Positions 1-9,137 are shown, counted from the stretch's first letter. The stretch is DNA of 64,000 bases from JAFTYO01 sp045611785 (GCA_045611785.1 JAZKXV010000028.1:1-64000); one strand, 5' to 3'. The notes: generated by a model from the letters alone, not told the origin. Made by a program: numbers and translations.

Positions 1-55
1 TATAACTTAAATAACTAAAAATTAAACAAAATAATATTTTTTTTATAAAAAATAT

Positions 56-84
56 TTGACTTTTTTTTGAGTGTTTAATATATA
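56..84 (+). promoter_or_regulatory. Probable sigma70-type promoter of rho
   Basis: TTGACT at 56-61 and TATATA at 79-84 are separated by 17 bases, which places the start of transcription near 91. A small hairpin (GTTAC-ATTA-GTAAC, 92-105) follows in the leader, and the rho ATG is at 139. Seen directly; not tested. Confidence 0.6.
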
Positions 85-138
85 GTGTTTAGTTACATTA
101 GTAACATTCGTTTTTAATCAATCATAAAATAGGTTCAC

Positions 139-1392
139 ATGCATTTAAAAGAATTAAAGGATAAATCTCCTAAAGATTTATTGAATTGGGCGGAAGATTT
201 AGGTATTGAAGACGCATCTTCTATGCGTGTTCAAGATTTGATTTTTGCTATTATGAAAAAAATAGCTTCTGAAGATAATATAATATATGGTGATGGTGTT
301 ATTGAAGTTTTACAAGATGGTTTCGGATTTTTAAGATCATCAAAATCTAATTATCTTGCAAGTCCTGATGATATATATGTTTCCCCGGCTCAAGTTAAAA
401 AATATGGCCTTAGAACAGGTGATACTGTAGAGGGTGAAATTAGAGCTCCTAAAGATAATGAGCGTTATTTTGCTTTAACAAAAATAAATACGATAAATTA
501 TGATGACCCTGAAAAATCTAAGTTAAGAGTTAATTTTGATAACCTTACTCCTCTTTATCCTAACGAAAAACTTAATTTTGATATAATTTGTGGTGAAAAA
601 GATTATACAACAAGAGTTATTGATTTAATTTCACCTCAAGGAAAAGGACAACGTGGTTTAATAGTTGCTCCACCACGAACTGGTAAAACAGTTATGTTAC
701 AAAATATTGCTCATGCTATTGCTGAAAATCATCCTGAAGTATATCTTATGGTTCTTTTAATAGATGAACGTCCTGAAGAAGTTACAGATATGACAAGATC
801 TGTGAAAGGTGAGGTTATATCTTCTACTTTTGATGAACCAGCAACACGCCATGTTCAAGTTGCTGAATTAGTAATAGAAAAAGCTAAAAGATTAGTAGAA
901 AATAAAAAAGATGTAGTTATTTTACTTGATTCTATAACTCGTTTAGGTAGAGCTTATAATGCTGTTGTTCCATCTTCTGGTAAAGTACTTACAGGTGGTG
1001 TTGATGCTAATGCTTTACAACGTCCCAAAAGGCTTTTAGGAGCTGCTAGAAACGTAGAAGAGGGTGGTTCTTTAACTATTATTGCTACTGCTCTTATTGA
1101 TACAGGTTCTCGTATGGATGAGGTTATTTTTGAAGAATTTAAGGGTACAGGTAATTCAGAAATTATACTTGATAGAAAATTAACAGATAAACGTTTATTC
1201 CCAACAATAGATATAACACGTTCAGGAACTAGAAAAGAAGAACTTTTAGTTGATAAAGCTACATTATCTAAAATGTGGGTTTTACGTAGAGTCTTAATGC
1301 AGATGGGTATGACAGACGGTATGGAATTTTTACTTGATAAATTAAGGATGTCTAAAGATAATCAAGATTTTTTCAATAATATGAATTCTTAA
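139..1392 (+). CDS. rho: Transcription termination factor Rho
   Basis: Hexameric RNA-dependent ATPase that terminates transcription in the cytoplasm. At 417 aa it is close to the usual length (about 419 aa in E. coli). In order it has a Rho_N helical domain (about 1-45), a cold-shock-like RNA-binding domain (GFGFLRS near residue 62) and the RecA-like motor with Walker A APPRTGKT at about 177-184 and Walker B VVILLDS near 260. The ATG at 139 begins the conserved N terminus (MHLKELKDKS). Transcribed alone between its own promoter and a strong intrinsic terminator. Identity is very secure. Confidence 0.98.
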   Translation: MHLKELKDKSPKDLLNWAEDLGIEDASSMRVQDLIFAIMKKIASEDNIIYGDGVIEVLQDGFGFLRSSKSNYLASPDDIYVSPAQVKKYGLRTGDTVEGEIRAPKDNERYFALTKINTINYDDPEKSKLRVNFDNLTPLYPNEKLNFDIICGEKDYTTRVIDLISPQGKGQRGLIVAPPRTGKTVMLQNIAHAIAENHPEVYLMVLLIDERPEEVTDMTRSVKGEVISSTFDEPATRHVQVAELVIEKAKRLVENKKDVVILLDSITRLGRAYNAVVPSSGKVLTGGVDANALQRPKRLLGAARNVEEGGSLTIIATALIDTGSRMDEVIFEEFKGTGNSEIILDRKLTDKRLFPTIDITRSGTRKEELLVDKATLSKMWVLRRVLMQMGMTDGMEFLLDKLRMSKDNQDFFNNMNS

Positions 1393-1397
1393 ATTTT

Positions 1398-1425
1398 AAG
1401 CCTCTGTTTGGAGGCTTTTTTTTTT
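1398..1425 (+). terminator. Intrinsic terminator of rho
   Basis: Perfect 7-bp stem AAGCCTC/GAGGCTT (1398-1404 with 1411-1417) followed by a run of T to 1425. Confidence 0.9.
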
Positions 1426-1464
1426 ATATTTGTTGATATATATAAACATTTCAAAAATTTATAT

Positions 1465-1473
1465 TTATCCACA
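1465..1473 (+). promoter_or_regulatory. Consensus DnaA box
   Basis: TTATCCACA, a perfect match to the DnaA 9-mer, lies in the gap between rho and the prepilin gene. It is a single site in this gap, so it is not an origin by itself. It may titrate DnaA or regulate the next gene, or be chance in AT-rich DNA. Confidence 0.4.
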
Positions 1474-1546
1474 CTTAAAGACTCGTATAAATTGAAAAAA
1501 AAACGATTTACTATTTGATGTAAATATCAATTTTGGAGTTTTTTAG

Positions 1547-2206
1547 ATTAAATTATTAAAAAATGAACAATCTGGTCGTTCTATGGTTGAAATACTCGGT
1601 GTTTTAGCAATTATTGGTGTGTTATCTGTTGGTGGTATAGCAGGTTATTCTAAAGCTATGAACAAATTCAAAATCAATAAAACATCAGACCAAATTTCAA
1701 TGCTTATTGCAAATATTAGAACAATTTATTCTACACAAGGTGATTATAAAGGGTTAAATAATCAAATAGCCATTAGTTATGGTATTGTTCCTAATGATAT
1801 GATTAAAACAAGCACCTCAGGATCTTCTACAACTCAAAGTCTTAATAATGTTTTTGGAGGTAATGTAGATATTACTACATCTAATATGTATCAAGCAACT
1901 AGTAATGATACTTTTGTTATTACATACAGTGGTATTTCTGCCGAAGCTTGTGTAGCTCTTGCAACTGCTGACTGGGGTAATAATTTAATAGCTTTAGGAG
2001 CTTCTGGTTCAGCTAATGCAGCAAAATCTGCTGCTTCTAGAGTTTTTTTAGGACGTCCTCAGCCAGGTTCATCTACTGTTGGTAATGCTCAAGCTGTTCC
2101 TGGTGGTACAACTGTTTCTACTCCAATGCCTGTTACAATAGCAGTTAATGCTTGTAATTGTGGAGGCACACACTGTGAAGTTTCATGGAAATTATATTAT
2201 CTATAA
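1547..2206 (+). CDS. Type IV-like prepilin / pseudopilin with probable ATT start
   Basis: Secreted pilin-like protein of about 219 aa. The ATG at 1583 falls inside the cleavage motif. Reading upstream in frame from it gives the leader M(ATT)KLLKNEQSG followed by RSMVEILGVLAII: a Gly at -1 and a Glu at +5 of the processed protein, exactly what prepilin peptidase needs. The only upstream start consistent with this is ATT at 1547, preceded by GGAG (1535-1538) with 8 bases between and an in-frame TAG at 1544. A hydrophobic helix follows (LGVLAIIGVLSVGG). The C terminus is Cys-containing (CNCGG..C). No pilus assembly genes are nearby, so the role (pilus, secretion or uptake) is open. Confidence 0.75.
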   Translation: MKLLKNEQSGRSMVEILGVLAIIGVLSVGGIAGYSKAMNKFKINKTSDQISMLIANIRTIYSTQGDYKGLNNQIAISYGIVPNDMIKTSTSGSSTTQSLNNVFGGNVDITTSNMYQATSNDTFVITYSGISAEACVALATADWGNNLIALGASGSANAAKSAASRVFLGRPQPGSSTVGNAQAVPGGTTVSTPMPVTIAVNACNCGGTHCEVSWKLYYL

Positions 2207-2661
2207 TATTCTTCAAATAGAGTATCTTGGTTAAAAGATTGAGGTCTATAAATATATATATTTGTTATTTCAGGTATATCATACATCCTATGTGTGTAAC
2301 CTCTTTTTTCCATGCATTTCTTATATTTTTTCGGACTTGAATCAGAATCATCTCTGATGGAATTCACAATTAAAGGTTGAGCTCCAGAATATGGAACATA
2401 AGTTGCCCATATACCTTTTTCTGAGTGCCAATCAGCTCTAATATCATAACGAGCTTCTTCTGTAATAAGCCAGTTTTTAATACTTGGAAGAAACTTAAAA
2501 TCTTCAGCTATGCGCAAACACTCTGAGTGATCTCGAGAAAATTTTTGTATTCCGGTTTTTTGTCTTTCCCAGTGATAAATAACCTGACCTTGTCCTTTTG
2601 ATAAAAAGGTACAAGATGAAACTGTTAGTAAAAAACTTAATATTAATATTATTTTCTTCAT
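2197..2661 (-). CDS. Small lipoprotein of unknown function
   Basis: 154-aa protein with a lipoprotein signal peptide (MKKIILILSFLLT) and lipobox VSSC at about residues 14-17, so it should be anchored in the inner or outer membrane. The start is the ATG at 2661 (MKK...), 14 codons inside the longest frame, because only that gives a proper signal peptide. The mature part has Cys pairs (SECLRIAE, KKCMEKRGY), a pattern common in small alphaproteobacterial envelope lipoproteins. Its 3' end overlaps the convergent prepilin gene by a few bases. Start 2 bases from the upstream GST-like gene suggests an operon. Function not recognised. Confidence 0.7.
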   Translation of the reverse strand: MKKIILILSFLLTVSSCTFLSKGQGQVIYHWERQKTGIQKFSRDHSECLRIAEDFKFLPSIKNWLITEEARYDIRADWHSEKGIWATYVPYSGAQPLIVNSIRDDSDSSPKKYKKCMEKRGYTHRMYDIPEITNIYIYRPQSFNQDTLFEEYYR

Positions 2662-2662
2662 A

Positions 2663-3328
2663 TTAAAAATCCAAATTAGTATAGTTTTTTGATGGAGGAA
2701 CACCTTTTATTGTATCTTTTAAAATTTGTTGAAAACTAGGTCTTGATTTAATTTTAGAATACCAAATTTTTGCATATTTATAGTTATCCCAATCTATATC
2801 ACCTAAATAATCAATAATAGAAAGATGTGCTGCAGCAGTTATATCTGCAATAGAAAACATATTTCCGGCTAAATTATTATTACGCTCAGTTAACCAGTCT
2901 ATATATTCCATATGAAAACGCAAATTATTTACACCGGCTTTTAGTGTTTTAGAATCAGGAGATAATCCATCACGGAAGCGTTTGTGTATTTTTTCAACAA
3001 CAATATATTGATATACTTCTTTGTAAAATTTAACATCAAACCAATCGCACAATCTTCTTATTTCAGCTCTTTGTTTATTGTCTCCAGGAAGTAAACGAGG
3101 TTCTGGATAATTTTCTTCTATATATTCTGTTATAGGGTAGTTTCCAGATATTATATTGCCATCAAATATAAACACAGGCAACTCATTTGCCGGATTTAAT
3201 TTTGTTATATCTTTTGATAAATTCCAAGGTTCTTCTTCTTTTAATACAAACAGCATTTTCTTTTCCGCCATAAGAATGCGAATTTTTCTGGAATGTGGAG
3301 ATGTATTATGATGTATTAAAAGAACCAT
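2663..3328 (-). CDS. Glutathione S-transferase family protein (SspA-like)
   Basis: 221-aa cytoplasmic protein with an N-terminal thioredoxin-like GST fold (IHHNTSPHSRKIRI at the active-site loop, cis-Pro in NELPVF near residue 52, then ITEYIEENYP) and an all-helical C-terminal half (LRRLCDWFD-type helix, SIADITAAAHLS near residue 165). The SIADI segment is the usual GST C-domain signature. It may be a true GST or an SspA-type regulator; the sequence does not decide. Upstream gene of a probable two-gene unit with the lipoprotein. Confidence 0.85.
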   Translation of the reverse strand: MVLLIHHNTSPHSRKIRILMAEKKMLFVLKEEEPWNLSKDITKLNPANELPVFIFDGNIISGNYPITEYIEENYPEPRLLPGDNKQRAEIRRLCDWFDVKFYKEVYQYIVVEKIHKRFRDGLSPDSKTLKAGVNNLRFHMEYIDWLTERNNNLAGNMFSIADITAAAHLSIIDYLGDIDWDNYKYAKIWYSKIKSRPSFQQILKDTIKGVPPSKNYTNLDF

Positions 3329-3345
3329 TATTTTATCCTTCTTAA

Positions 3346-4227
3346 TTAATATATTTCAATATTACTGTTATTATAATCTGATATAAAAGTTGGAGGTACT
3401 ACACCAATAGATTTTGTTTCAATTTCTTTGATATGCTCTTTTAATTTTTCTTTTATAGTATTGGAAAAATCAGGTGAGGCAACTTTTTTATATAACAAAA
3501 CCTTTAATCTTTGATAGTTTTTTGATCTTTTAGAAATACCCATAAACATAGGCATATTCCAAATAGGTTTTTTAGAAAAAGAAATATAATCTTTAATGCC
3601 TAATTCTACAGATTGAATATAATGGTAATAGTAACTACCTATAATATAATCAATTTTTTGTGAAAACAAATCTTTATAAGCATTTAAAGTATTATCTGCT
3701 TTTTCAACGTTTAATTTATCAAGTTGTGCATATACATAATCACTGAAATATTCTTCTGCTACATAAACACCTTTTAATTTTTTTAAATCTTCCATACTTT
3801 TAATTTTTGAAACATTTTTAGGTAACATTATCAAATTTACAGGGTTTTGCAAAAAAGCAGGGTACATATAATCTATATGCTCAAAAACTTTAACATCTGT
3901 ATTAGTTTCATTATATACACCTACTAGTAAATCATGATTTCCTTCTTTGAGTGATTGTATATTATCTTCATAAGTATCAAGTGTTGAAAAATCTGTATAA
4001 ATATTATTTGTTGATAAGATATCAGATATAAAATCTGTTAGAAAACTTACATATTCTTTATAGTTACCTACATCAATTTTATAGAAGAATGGTTTATAAT
4101 CAGGATATGATGTTGTGTATACCTTTAAACGAGAATTGTTATGATGTTCTGTGACTTGTGCATACGTGGTTTTTTCAATAGAAAAAAACGTAATTAAAAA
4201 AACTACAATATGTAAAATTTTTTTCAT
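3346..4227 (-). CDS. Periplasmic solute-binding protein, family 3-like
   Basis: 293 aa with a clear Sec signal peptide (MKKILHIVVFLITFFSI..YAQ, about 1-24). The mature part resembles family 3 extracellular binding proteins: FISDILSTNN and LKEGNHDLLVG near the N half, LKKLKGVYVAE at the domain crossover, and a C-terminal MGISKRSKNYQRLK segment. No permease or ATPase is adjacent, so the ligand and transporter are unknown; it could also be a sensor-type orphan. Transcribed divergently from the ParA-like gene, with an 87-120 bp AT-rich shared promoter region. Confidence 0.75.
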   Translation of the reverse strand: MKKILHIVVFLITFFSIEKTTYAQVTEHHNNSRLKVYTTSYPDYKPFFYKIDVGNYKEYVSFLTDFISDILSTNNIYTDFSTLDTYEDNIQSLKEGNHDLLVGVYNETNTDVKVFEHIDYMYPAFLQNPVNLIMLPKNVSKIKSMEDLKKLKGVYVAEEYFSDYVYAQLDKLNVEKADNTLNAYKDLFSQKIDYIIGSYYYHYIQSVELGIKDYISFSKKPIWNMPMFMGISKRSKNYQRLKVLLYKKVASPDFSNTIKEKLKEHIKEIETKSIGVVPPTFISDYNNSNIEIY

Positions 4228-4353
4228 CTAAAACCTCTTCTTTTTCCATTATTTATATAAATATAAACAAATTGTGTTAAAAAGATTTTAACTAATTGAA
4301 ATTTTCTTTTTTATTTGCAAATATTTTATAAAATTAAATATAAGCGTGCAAAT

Positions 4354-5100
4354 ATGAAAAATTATTTAATAGCAATATGTTCAGGAACTAAAGGAATAGG
4401 AAAAACATGGCTTAGTGTAAATTTAAGTCATGGGCTGAGTTTGTTGAAAAATAAAGTTTTATTTTTCGATGCTGATTGCGGTATAGAAAATATATCATAT
4501 CAGTTAGGTTTTGAATTAAAAAAATCATATAAAACAATATTAAATGGTTCTACTACTATAAATAATACAGTATTTAAATCTGATAAGTTAGGTTTTGATA
4601 TTATAGGTACAGATTCTGGAGATGGTGTGTTAGCTTCAGCACCTATAGGAAGAGTTCAGGTTTTTGCAAAAGATTTGCTATGTTTTTCAAAATATTATGA
4701 TTACGTATTAATAGATTGTTCAGATGATGATATAAAAACAGCCAATAACTTTATTAGTATATCTGATATGGTTATTGTTGTTGTTAATGCAGATTTATCA
4801 TCAGCAGAAAGCGCTTATAAAAAAATTGAAAAATTGAAAAAAATAAACCCGAAAGCAAACATAAAAATTGTTATTAACAGGGCTATTTCATATAATGAAG
4901 GAAATCAAATATACAAAACATTATTGAAAGCTGCTAAAGAATATATTAATATCGACTTAAGTTTGCTCGGGGTTATAAGACAAGATACCAGAATAAGAGA
5001 TTCTGTCTTAAATAAATCTTTATTGCTAAACAGATATCCCGCATCAGAAGGTGCAGAAGATATTGTTAAATTATCACAAAAAATTTTGGAGGATTTTTAA
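4354..5100 (+). CDS. ParA/MinD-superfamily ATPase (FlhG/YlxH-like)
   Basis: About 248 aa. The N terminus IAICSGTKGIGKTWLSVNLS is a deviant Walker A box of the ParA/MinD type (extra Lys before GIGKT), followed by VLFFDADCG and, further on, YVLIDCSDDD (Walker B) and VVVNADLSSAESAYK. The start at ATG 4354 puts the P-loop at the usual N-terminal position; an upstream TTG (4315) would add 13 residues and has no better ribosome site. It ends one base before a J-domain gene whose Shine-Dalgarno GGAGGA lies inside this gene's last codons, so the two are probably co-translated. Whether it places flagella, pili or another envelope structure is not shown; no flagellar genes are visible. Confidence 0.8.
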   Translation: MKNYLIAICSGTKGIGKTWLSVNLSHGLSLLKNKVLFFDADCGIENISYQLGFELKKSYKTILNGSTTINNTVFKSDKLGFDIIGTDSGDGVLASAPIGRVQVFAKDLLCFSKYYDYVLIDCSDDDIKTANNFISISDMVIVVVNADLSSAESAYKKIEKLKKINPKANIKIVINRAISYNEGNQIYKTLLKAAKEYINIDLSLLGVIRQDTRIRDSVLNKSLLLNRYPASEGAEDIVKLSQKILEDF

Positions 5101-5101
5101 T

Positions 5102-6241
5102 ATGGTTTATGATGCATTAGGGTATTATAATATATTAGAAATAGATAACTTTACTGATGAGAAAAGTATAAAATTAAGTTATAGAGATAAAGCTAAATTT
5201 TGGCATCCTGACCATAATACAGACGAAAAAGCTTTAGAGGTTTTTCAAAAACTTTCTGTTGCTTATGATGTGTTAAAAGATACTAAAACAAGAGTTATGT
5301 ATGATTTACTATCTATGGTTTATACATCAAAAGATTTTCCGGATATGCAGACCCTTAAAATATATAAAACAGAAGATGGTGAAGAAAATCCATTTTTGAG
5401 AGTTTTTAGTTTATTAAAATACACAAAAGGAAAATTTAAGAATAATAAAATAGTTGCATCATATGAAGATGCTATAAAAATAATTGGTGATGTTTCAAAA
5501 AACAATATGCTTAAAGGTTGGTTAAAACCATCAGAAAATATAAAAGCATTAAAATATAATATGGAAAATATAAATAAAAATAAAGAAGATAACTTTAAAA
5601 TGCTTATTCACAATGCTGTGGCATATTTTAAAGAAGATAAAAAAGATAAATCTTATATCAGTGCAAAACAGTCTCTTCTTTATGCTGACAGAGAGCAATC
5701 TGAAATGCTTGTTTCTTTTTTTAATTTACTGCCAACGGTTAATTATGTTGATAAATTTTGGGATTTTGAATACTTAAAAAAAATACAATTAAGTATTCCT
5801 ATAAAATTTATTACAATTGTAATATTGTTTTTTGTATTAAGCGGTGCTTTTGTTTTTAGTAATTTTTTGAAAAAAATATCAATTGATGAAAATAAAATAA
5901 ATTATTATCAAGAAGTTAGGTTTAATACAGGGCTTAAAACAGTTGATGATATGGTTCTATCAAAAGTTTTTAATATACCGGTTGATTATGATGATAAAAT
6001 GATTTTCCATATAACATCTTCAGTAAATATCATGCATGGCCCTGCAGATGATTTTGATGTATTGGTTAAATCTGTTAAAAATCAGACAGTCAGAATTACA
6101 GGATATACACCTGATAAAGAGTGGTATAGAGTGATGATTGATGATGGTAATATGGGATTTGTAAGAAAAAAATATCTTAAAAAAGGTGTAGGTAATCAGA
6201 TACCTGAAAAAAGTAAAATAATAAAACGAGATGAGAGGTAG
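5102..6241 (+). CDS. Membrane-bound J-domain protein with C-terminal SH3 domain
   Basis: 379 aa. Residues about 5-70 form a J domain with the HPD motif (FWHPDHN), so it should recruit a DnaK-type Hsp70. A middle helical region is followed by one transmembrane helix near 240-260 (FITIVILFFVLSGAFVF) and a C-terminal bacterial SH3-like domain (SSVNIMHGPADDFDVL.., EWYRVMIDDGNMGFV). Topology predicts J domain in the cytoplasm and SH3 domain in the periplasm, perhaps touching peptidoglycan. Start: ATG 5102 with GGAGGA at 5088-5093. Paired with the ParA-like ATPase upstream and 3 bases from tgt downstream. Confidence 0.85.
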   Translation: MVYDALGYYNILEIDNFTDEKSIKLSYRDKAKFWHPDHNTDEKALEVFQKLSVAYDVLKDTKTRVMYDLLSMVYTSKDFPDMQTLKIYKTEDGEENPFLRVFSLLKYTKGKFKNNKIVASYEDAIKIIGDVSKNNMLKGWLKPSENIKALKYNMENINKNKEDNFKMLIHNAVAYFKEDKKDKSYISAKQSLLYADREQSEMLVSFFNLLPTVNYVDKFWDFEYLKKIQLSIPIKFITIVILFFVLSGAFVFSNFLKKISIDENKINYYQEVRFNTGLKTVDDMVLSKVFNIPVDYDDKMIFHITSSVNIMHGPADDFDVLVKSVKNQTVRITGYTPDKEWYRVMIDDGNMGFVRKKYLKKGVGNQIPEKSKIIKRDER

Positions 6242-6244
6242 TAA

Positions 6245-7372
6245 ATGTCTTTAAAATATGAAGTATTAAAAACTGTAGGTAAAACAAGATTAGGTAAGTT
6301 ACACACAAAACATGGTGTTGTTAACACACCGGCTTTTATGCCTGTTGGCACTTGTGCAACCGTTAAAGCTATGATGCCGGAATCTGTTGCTCAAACAGGT
6401 GCTGAAATTCTATTAGGTAATACTTATCATCTTATGCTTAGACCAGGAGCTGATTTAGTTGAAAAAATGGGTGGATTACATAAATTTATGAACTGGAATA
6501 AACCTATTTTAACAGATTCAGGCGGTTTTCAAGTTATGAGTTTAGACTCTTTAAGAAAACTAAACGAAGATGGTGTAACATTTAAATCTCATGTTGATGG
6601 TAAAAAATTTTTCTTAAGCCCTGAAGAGTCTATAAAGATTCAGCATAAACTTGATTCAAATATAACTATGTGTTTTGATGAATGTGTAAAACTTCCTGCA
6701 TCATATGATAAAGTAAAAAAATCTATGGAAATGTCTATGAGATGGGCTAAACGCAGTAAAGAAGCTTTCGTTGATAGAGAAGGTTATGGTATTTTTGGTA
6801 TTCAACAAGGTGGAGATTATGAAGATTTAAGACAATTTTCTGCTGATAGATTAAAAGAAATCGGATTTGACGGATACGCAATAGGTGGTTTAGCTGTAGG
6901 TGAGGGGCAAGAAAAAATGTTTGAAGTTCTTGACTATGCTCCAAATATGTTACCTGCTGATAAACCTCGTTATTTGATGGGTGTTGGTAGACCTGATGAT
7001 ATTGTTGGAGCTGTTTTAAGAGGTGTTGATATGTTTGACTGTGTTATGCCTACAAGGTCTGGAAGAACAGCTCAAGCCTTTACAAAATATGGTGCAATAA
7101 ACATCAGAAATGCTCGTCACAGAGAAGATCCAAGACCTGTAGAAGAAGGTTGTGATTGTCCTTTATGTAAAAACTATACCAGAGCCTATATATATCATTT
7201 GCAAAAATGTAATGAAGTTTTGGCAGTAATGCTTTTAACATGGCATAATATTGCTTATTATGAGCGTTTAATGAAAGGAATAAGAGAGGCTTTAGCAAAC
7301 GATACTTTTGCCGAGTTTGTTGATGAATTTTACAAAAATCAGGAAAAAGGCGATATTGAGGAGTTAAAATAA
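6245..7372 (+). CDS. tgt: Queuine tRNA-ribosyltransferase (tRNA-guanine transglycosylase)
   Basis: Exchanges G34 for preQ1 in tRNAs with GUN anticodons, in queuosine synthesis. 375 aa, the normal bacterial length. TDSGGFQVMS at about 90-99 carries the catalytic Asp and substrate loop; GGLAVGEG (near 217) and DCVMPTRSGR (near 265) are signature segments; CDCPLC at about 304-309 with a later His forms the zinc site. Starts with ATG just after the J-domain gene and ends by sharing its TAA/ATG bases with the LOG gene, so it is part of a multigene transcript. Confidence 0.97.
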   Translation: MSLKYEVLKTVGKTRLGKLHTKHGVVNTPAFMPVGTCATVKAMMPESVAQTGAEILLGNTYHLMLRPGADLVEKMGGLHKFMNWNKPILTDSGGFQVMSLDSLRKLNEDGVTFKSHVDGKKFFLSPEESIKIQHKLDSNITMCFDECVKLPASYDKVKKSMEMSMRWAKRSKEAFVDREGYGIFGIQQGGDYEDLRQFSADRLKEIGFDGYAIGGLAVGEGQEKMFEVLDYAPNMLPADKPRYLMGVGRPDDIVGAVLRGVDMFDCVMPTRSGRTAQAFTKYGAINIRNARHREDPRPVEEGCDCPLCKNYTRAYIYHLQKCNEVLAVMLLTWHNIAYYERLMKGIREALANDTFAEFVDEFYKNQEKGDIEELK

Positions 7373-8322
7373 TGGAGAAAAGTTGTTTAAATAAAGAAGA
7401 AGTTTTTGATACTTTTATTGAACAAAATAAAGAAGAAGGTATTAGAGTTTTTGTTGCAGGCGGTTCCAGAGCCGGAAACGATACAATATATGAAGAAGAG
7501 GCTTATAATTTAGGACGCCAAATTATAAAAATGGATTTTAAACTTGATTTTGGTTTATCTAATAAAGGCATTATGGGTGCTGTTGCAAGAGGTGTTGTAG
7601 ATAAGTGGAAAGAAAAACGCTGTTCTGATAAGAGTTATCCTATTCAAGGTATTACAACTGAAGAATATTATCGTTTATATCCTTCTGATGATGAATTAAT
7701 AAAGAAAACAGATGTTATTGTTGCAAAAACACTTGAAGAAAGAAAACAAAAGCTTTTAGCTGCTGATTTTGTTGTTTTTGCTCCAGGTGGTGTAGGAACT
7801 TTAGATGAATTGGCTTACGATTGTGTTGCTATGCAAGATGGTTTATTACCTATTAAACCTTTTATTATCTACAACGTTAACGGTTTCTTCCATCATTTGT
7901 TAGAATTCTTAAAAGCTATTAGTGCTACAGGTTTTGCTGATCCGATACCTTTTATTGTTGTTGATAACAATGAAGAATTGGAAATTGCTTTTAGACTGTT
8001 AAAAATAAGGTACAATAAGTGTGAAAATTCTAAGCAAGCATATGCAAATGCACGTCAGCTTGTTTATGAACTTCCTTATTTTTATAAGAAAAAATCACTG
8101 AAAAATATTTTTGTTGAAGATATTTGGGAAGAAATGCAAAACATACGAACAAATGCTAGTGAACAAGAAAATAAAATACTTGATGAAGAAATTGAAACGG
8201 CATATTTGGAAAAAGAAATTGAACGTATGTATGATAGACTTGCAAAGACCGGAAAAGATACAGCTATTGTAAGCGATAAACTTACCAGATTAAAAGCAAG
8301 AAAGAAAAAAGTGCTTAAATAA
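7372..8322 (+). CDS. LOG-family nucleoside monophosphate phosphoribohydrolase-like protein
   Basis: 316 aa Rossmann-like protein with the family motif PGGVGTLDE at about 138-146 and an N-terminal VAGGSRAGNDT nucleotide-binding loop. LOG proteins (often mislabelled lysine decarboxylases) cleave nucleotide 5'-monophosphates to base and ribose 5-phosphate. It is longer than the usual 180-200 aa; the extra C-terminal part (about 255-316) is a charged predicted coiled coil (IETAYLEKEIERMYDRL). Overlaps the end of tgt; last gene before a bidirectional terminator. Confidence 0.85.
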   Translation: MEKSCLNKEEVFDTFIEQNKEEGIRVFVAGGSRAGNDTIYEEEAYNLGRQIIKMDFKLDFGLSNKGIMGAVARGVVDKWKEKRCSDKSYPIQGITTEEYYRLYPSDDELIKKTDVIVAKTLEERKQKLLAADFVVFAPGGVGTLDELAYDCVAMQDGLLPIKPFIIYNVNGFFHHLLEFLKAISATGFADPIPFIVVDNNEELEIAFRLLKIRYNKCENSKQAYANARQLVYELPYFYKKKSLKNIFVEDIWEEMQNIRTNASEQENKILDEEIETAYLEKEIERMYDRLAKTGKDTAIVSDKLTRLKARKKKVLK

Positions 8323-8330
8323 TAGAAAAA

Positions 8331-8358
8331 AGAGAGCTTTTAATAGCTCTCTTTTTTA
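8331..8358. terminator. Bidirectional terminator between LOG gene and nadE
   Basis: 8-bp stem AGAGAGCT/AGCTCTCT (8331-8338 with 8345-8352) with T-run on the right and A-run on the left. It can serve the convergent units ending on each side. Confidence 0.85.
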
Positions 8359-8363
8359 TTGTT

Positions 8364-9137
8364 TTATAAAATATGCGGAAGTTGTTTTCTCTTAAATTCT
8401 GTATTATGAAACCTATCAATTACCCAATTAACAGTGCTTTCATCATAGTTTTTCTCCATTATCTGTTCTTTAGTTAGTTTTTCATCAATATACAGTTTTA
8501 ATATTTTATCTAAAATAGGGTAGGCAGGAAGAGTGTTTTCATCTTTTTGATTTAATGCGAGCTCTGCACTTGGGGCTCTTACAATTACTTCAGATGGTAA
8601 AACTCTGTTCAATGAATTTCTATATTTTGCCAATTCAAAAATATCAGATTTGTAAATATTTCCGATAGGTGAAAAAGCTCCGCAAGTATCGCCGTAAATA
8701 GTAAAATATCCGGTTAAAATTTCTGATTTATTAGAACAAGATAATACAACACCACCAAACTGATTTGACCAAGCCATTAAAATTTTTGATCTAGCTCTAG
8801 CTTGCAGGTTTTCCAGTACAATATTTTGAGGTTCTTCATTAAATAAATCATTTAAATACACTGTTTCAGCATCTATTAAATTTTGAATATCTGTTTCGTG
8901 ATAATTTAAGTTATTTAATTTAGAAATTTCTCTGGCTATATCTAAGCTCAAAGGTGATGTATATTTTGTTCTCATCATAATTGCAGTAACATTTTCTCCA
9001 CCTAAAACATCTGCTGCTAATACTGCGGTGATTGCAGAATCAATACCACCGGAAAGTCCTAAAATGATTTTTTTAAACCCGTTTTCAGTACAATGTTTTT
9101 TAAATTTTTCTTTTAATTCATACCACAATTTTTCCAT
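8364..9137 (-). CDS. nadE: NH3-dependent NAD synthetase
   Basis: Last step of NAD synthesis: nicotinate adenine dinucleotide + ATP + NH3 to NAD. 257 aa, the size of the ammonia-dependent form; there is no glutaminase domain. The PP-loop ATP motif SGGIDS is at 29-34. Fourth gene of the nadM-pncA-pncB-nadE operon, 2 bases after pncB, so translation is probably coupled. Confidence 0.95.
   Translation of the reverse strand: MEKLWYELKEKFKKHCTENGFKKIILGLSGGIDSAITAVLAADVLGGENVTAIMMRTKYTSPLSLDIAREISKLNNLNYHETDIQNLIDAETVYLNDLFNEEPQNIVLENLQARARSKILMAWSNQFGGVVLSCSNKSEILTGYFTIYGDTCGAFSPIGNIYKSDIFELAKYRNSLNRVLPSEVIVRAPSAELALNQKDENTLPAYPILDKILKLYIDEKLTKEQIMEKNYDESTVNWVIDRFHNTEFKRKQLPHIL

Noticed and set aside
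76..91. NrdR-like sequence over the rho -10 box
   Set aside because: Only one half-site fits and the region is AT-rich; rho is not a known NrdR target.
1..138. Replication origin next to rho
   Set aside because: AT-rich but no cluster of DnaA boxes; the single consensus box is after rho.
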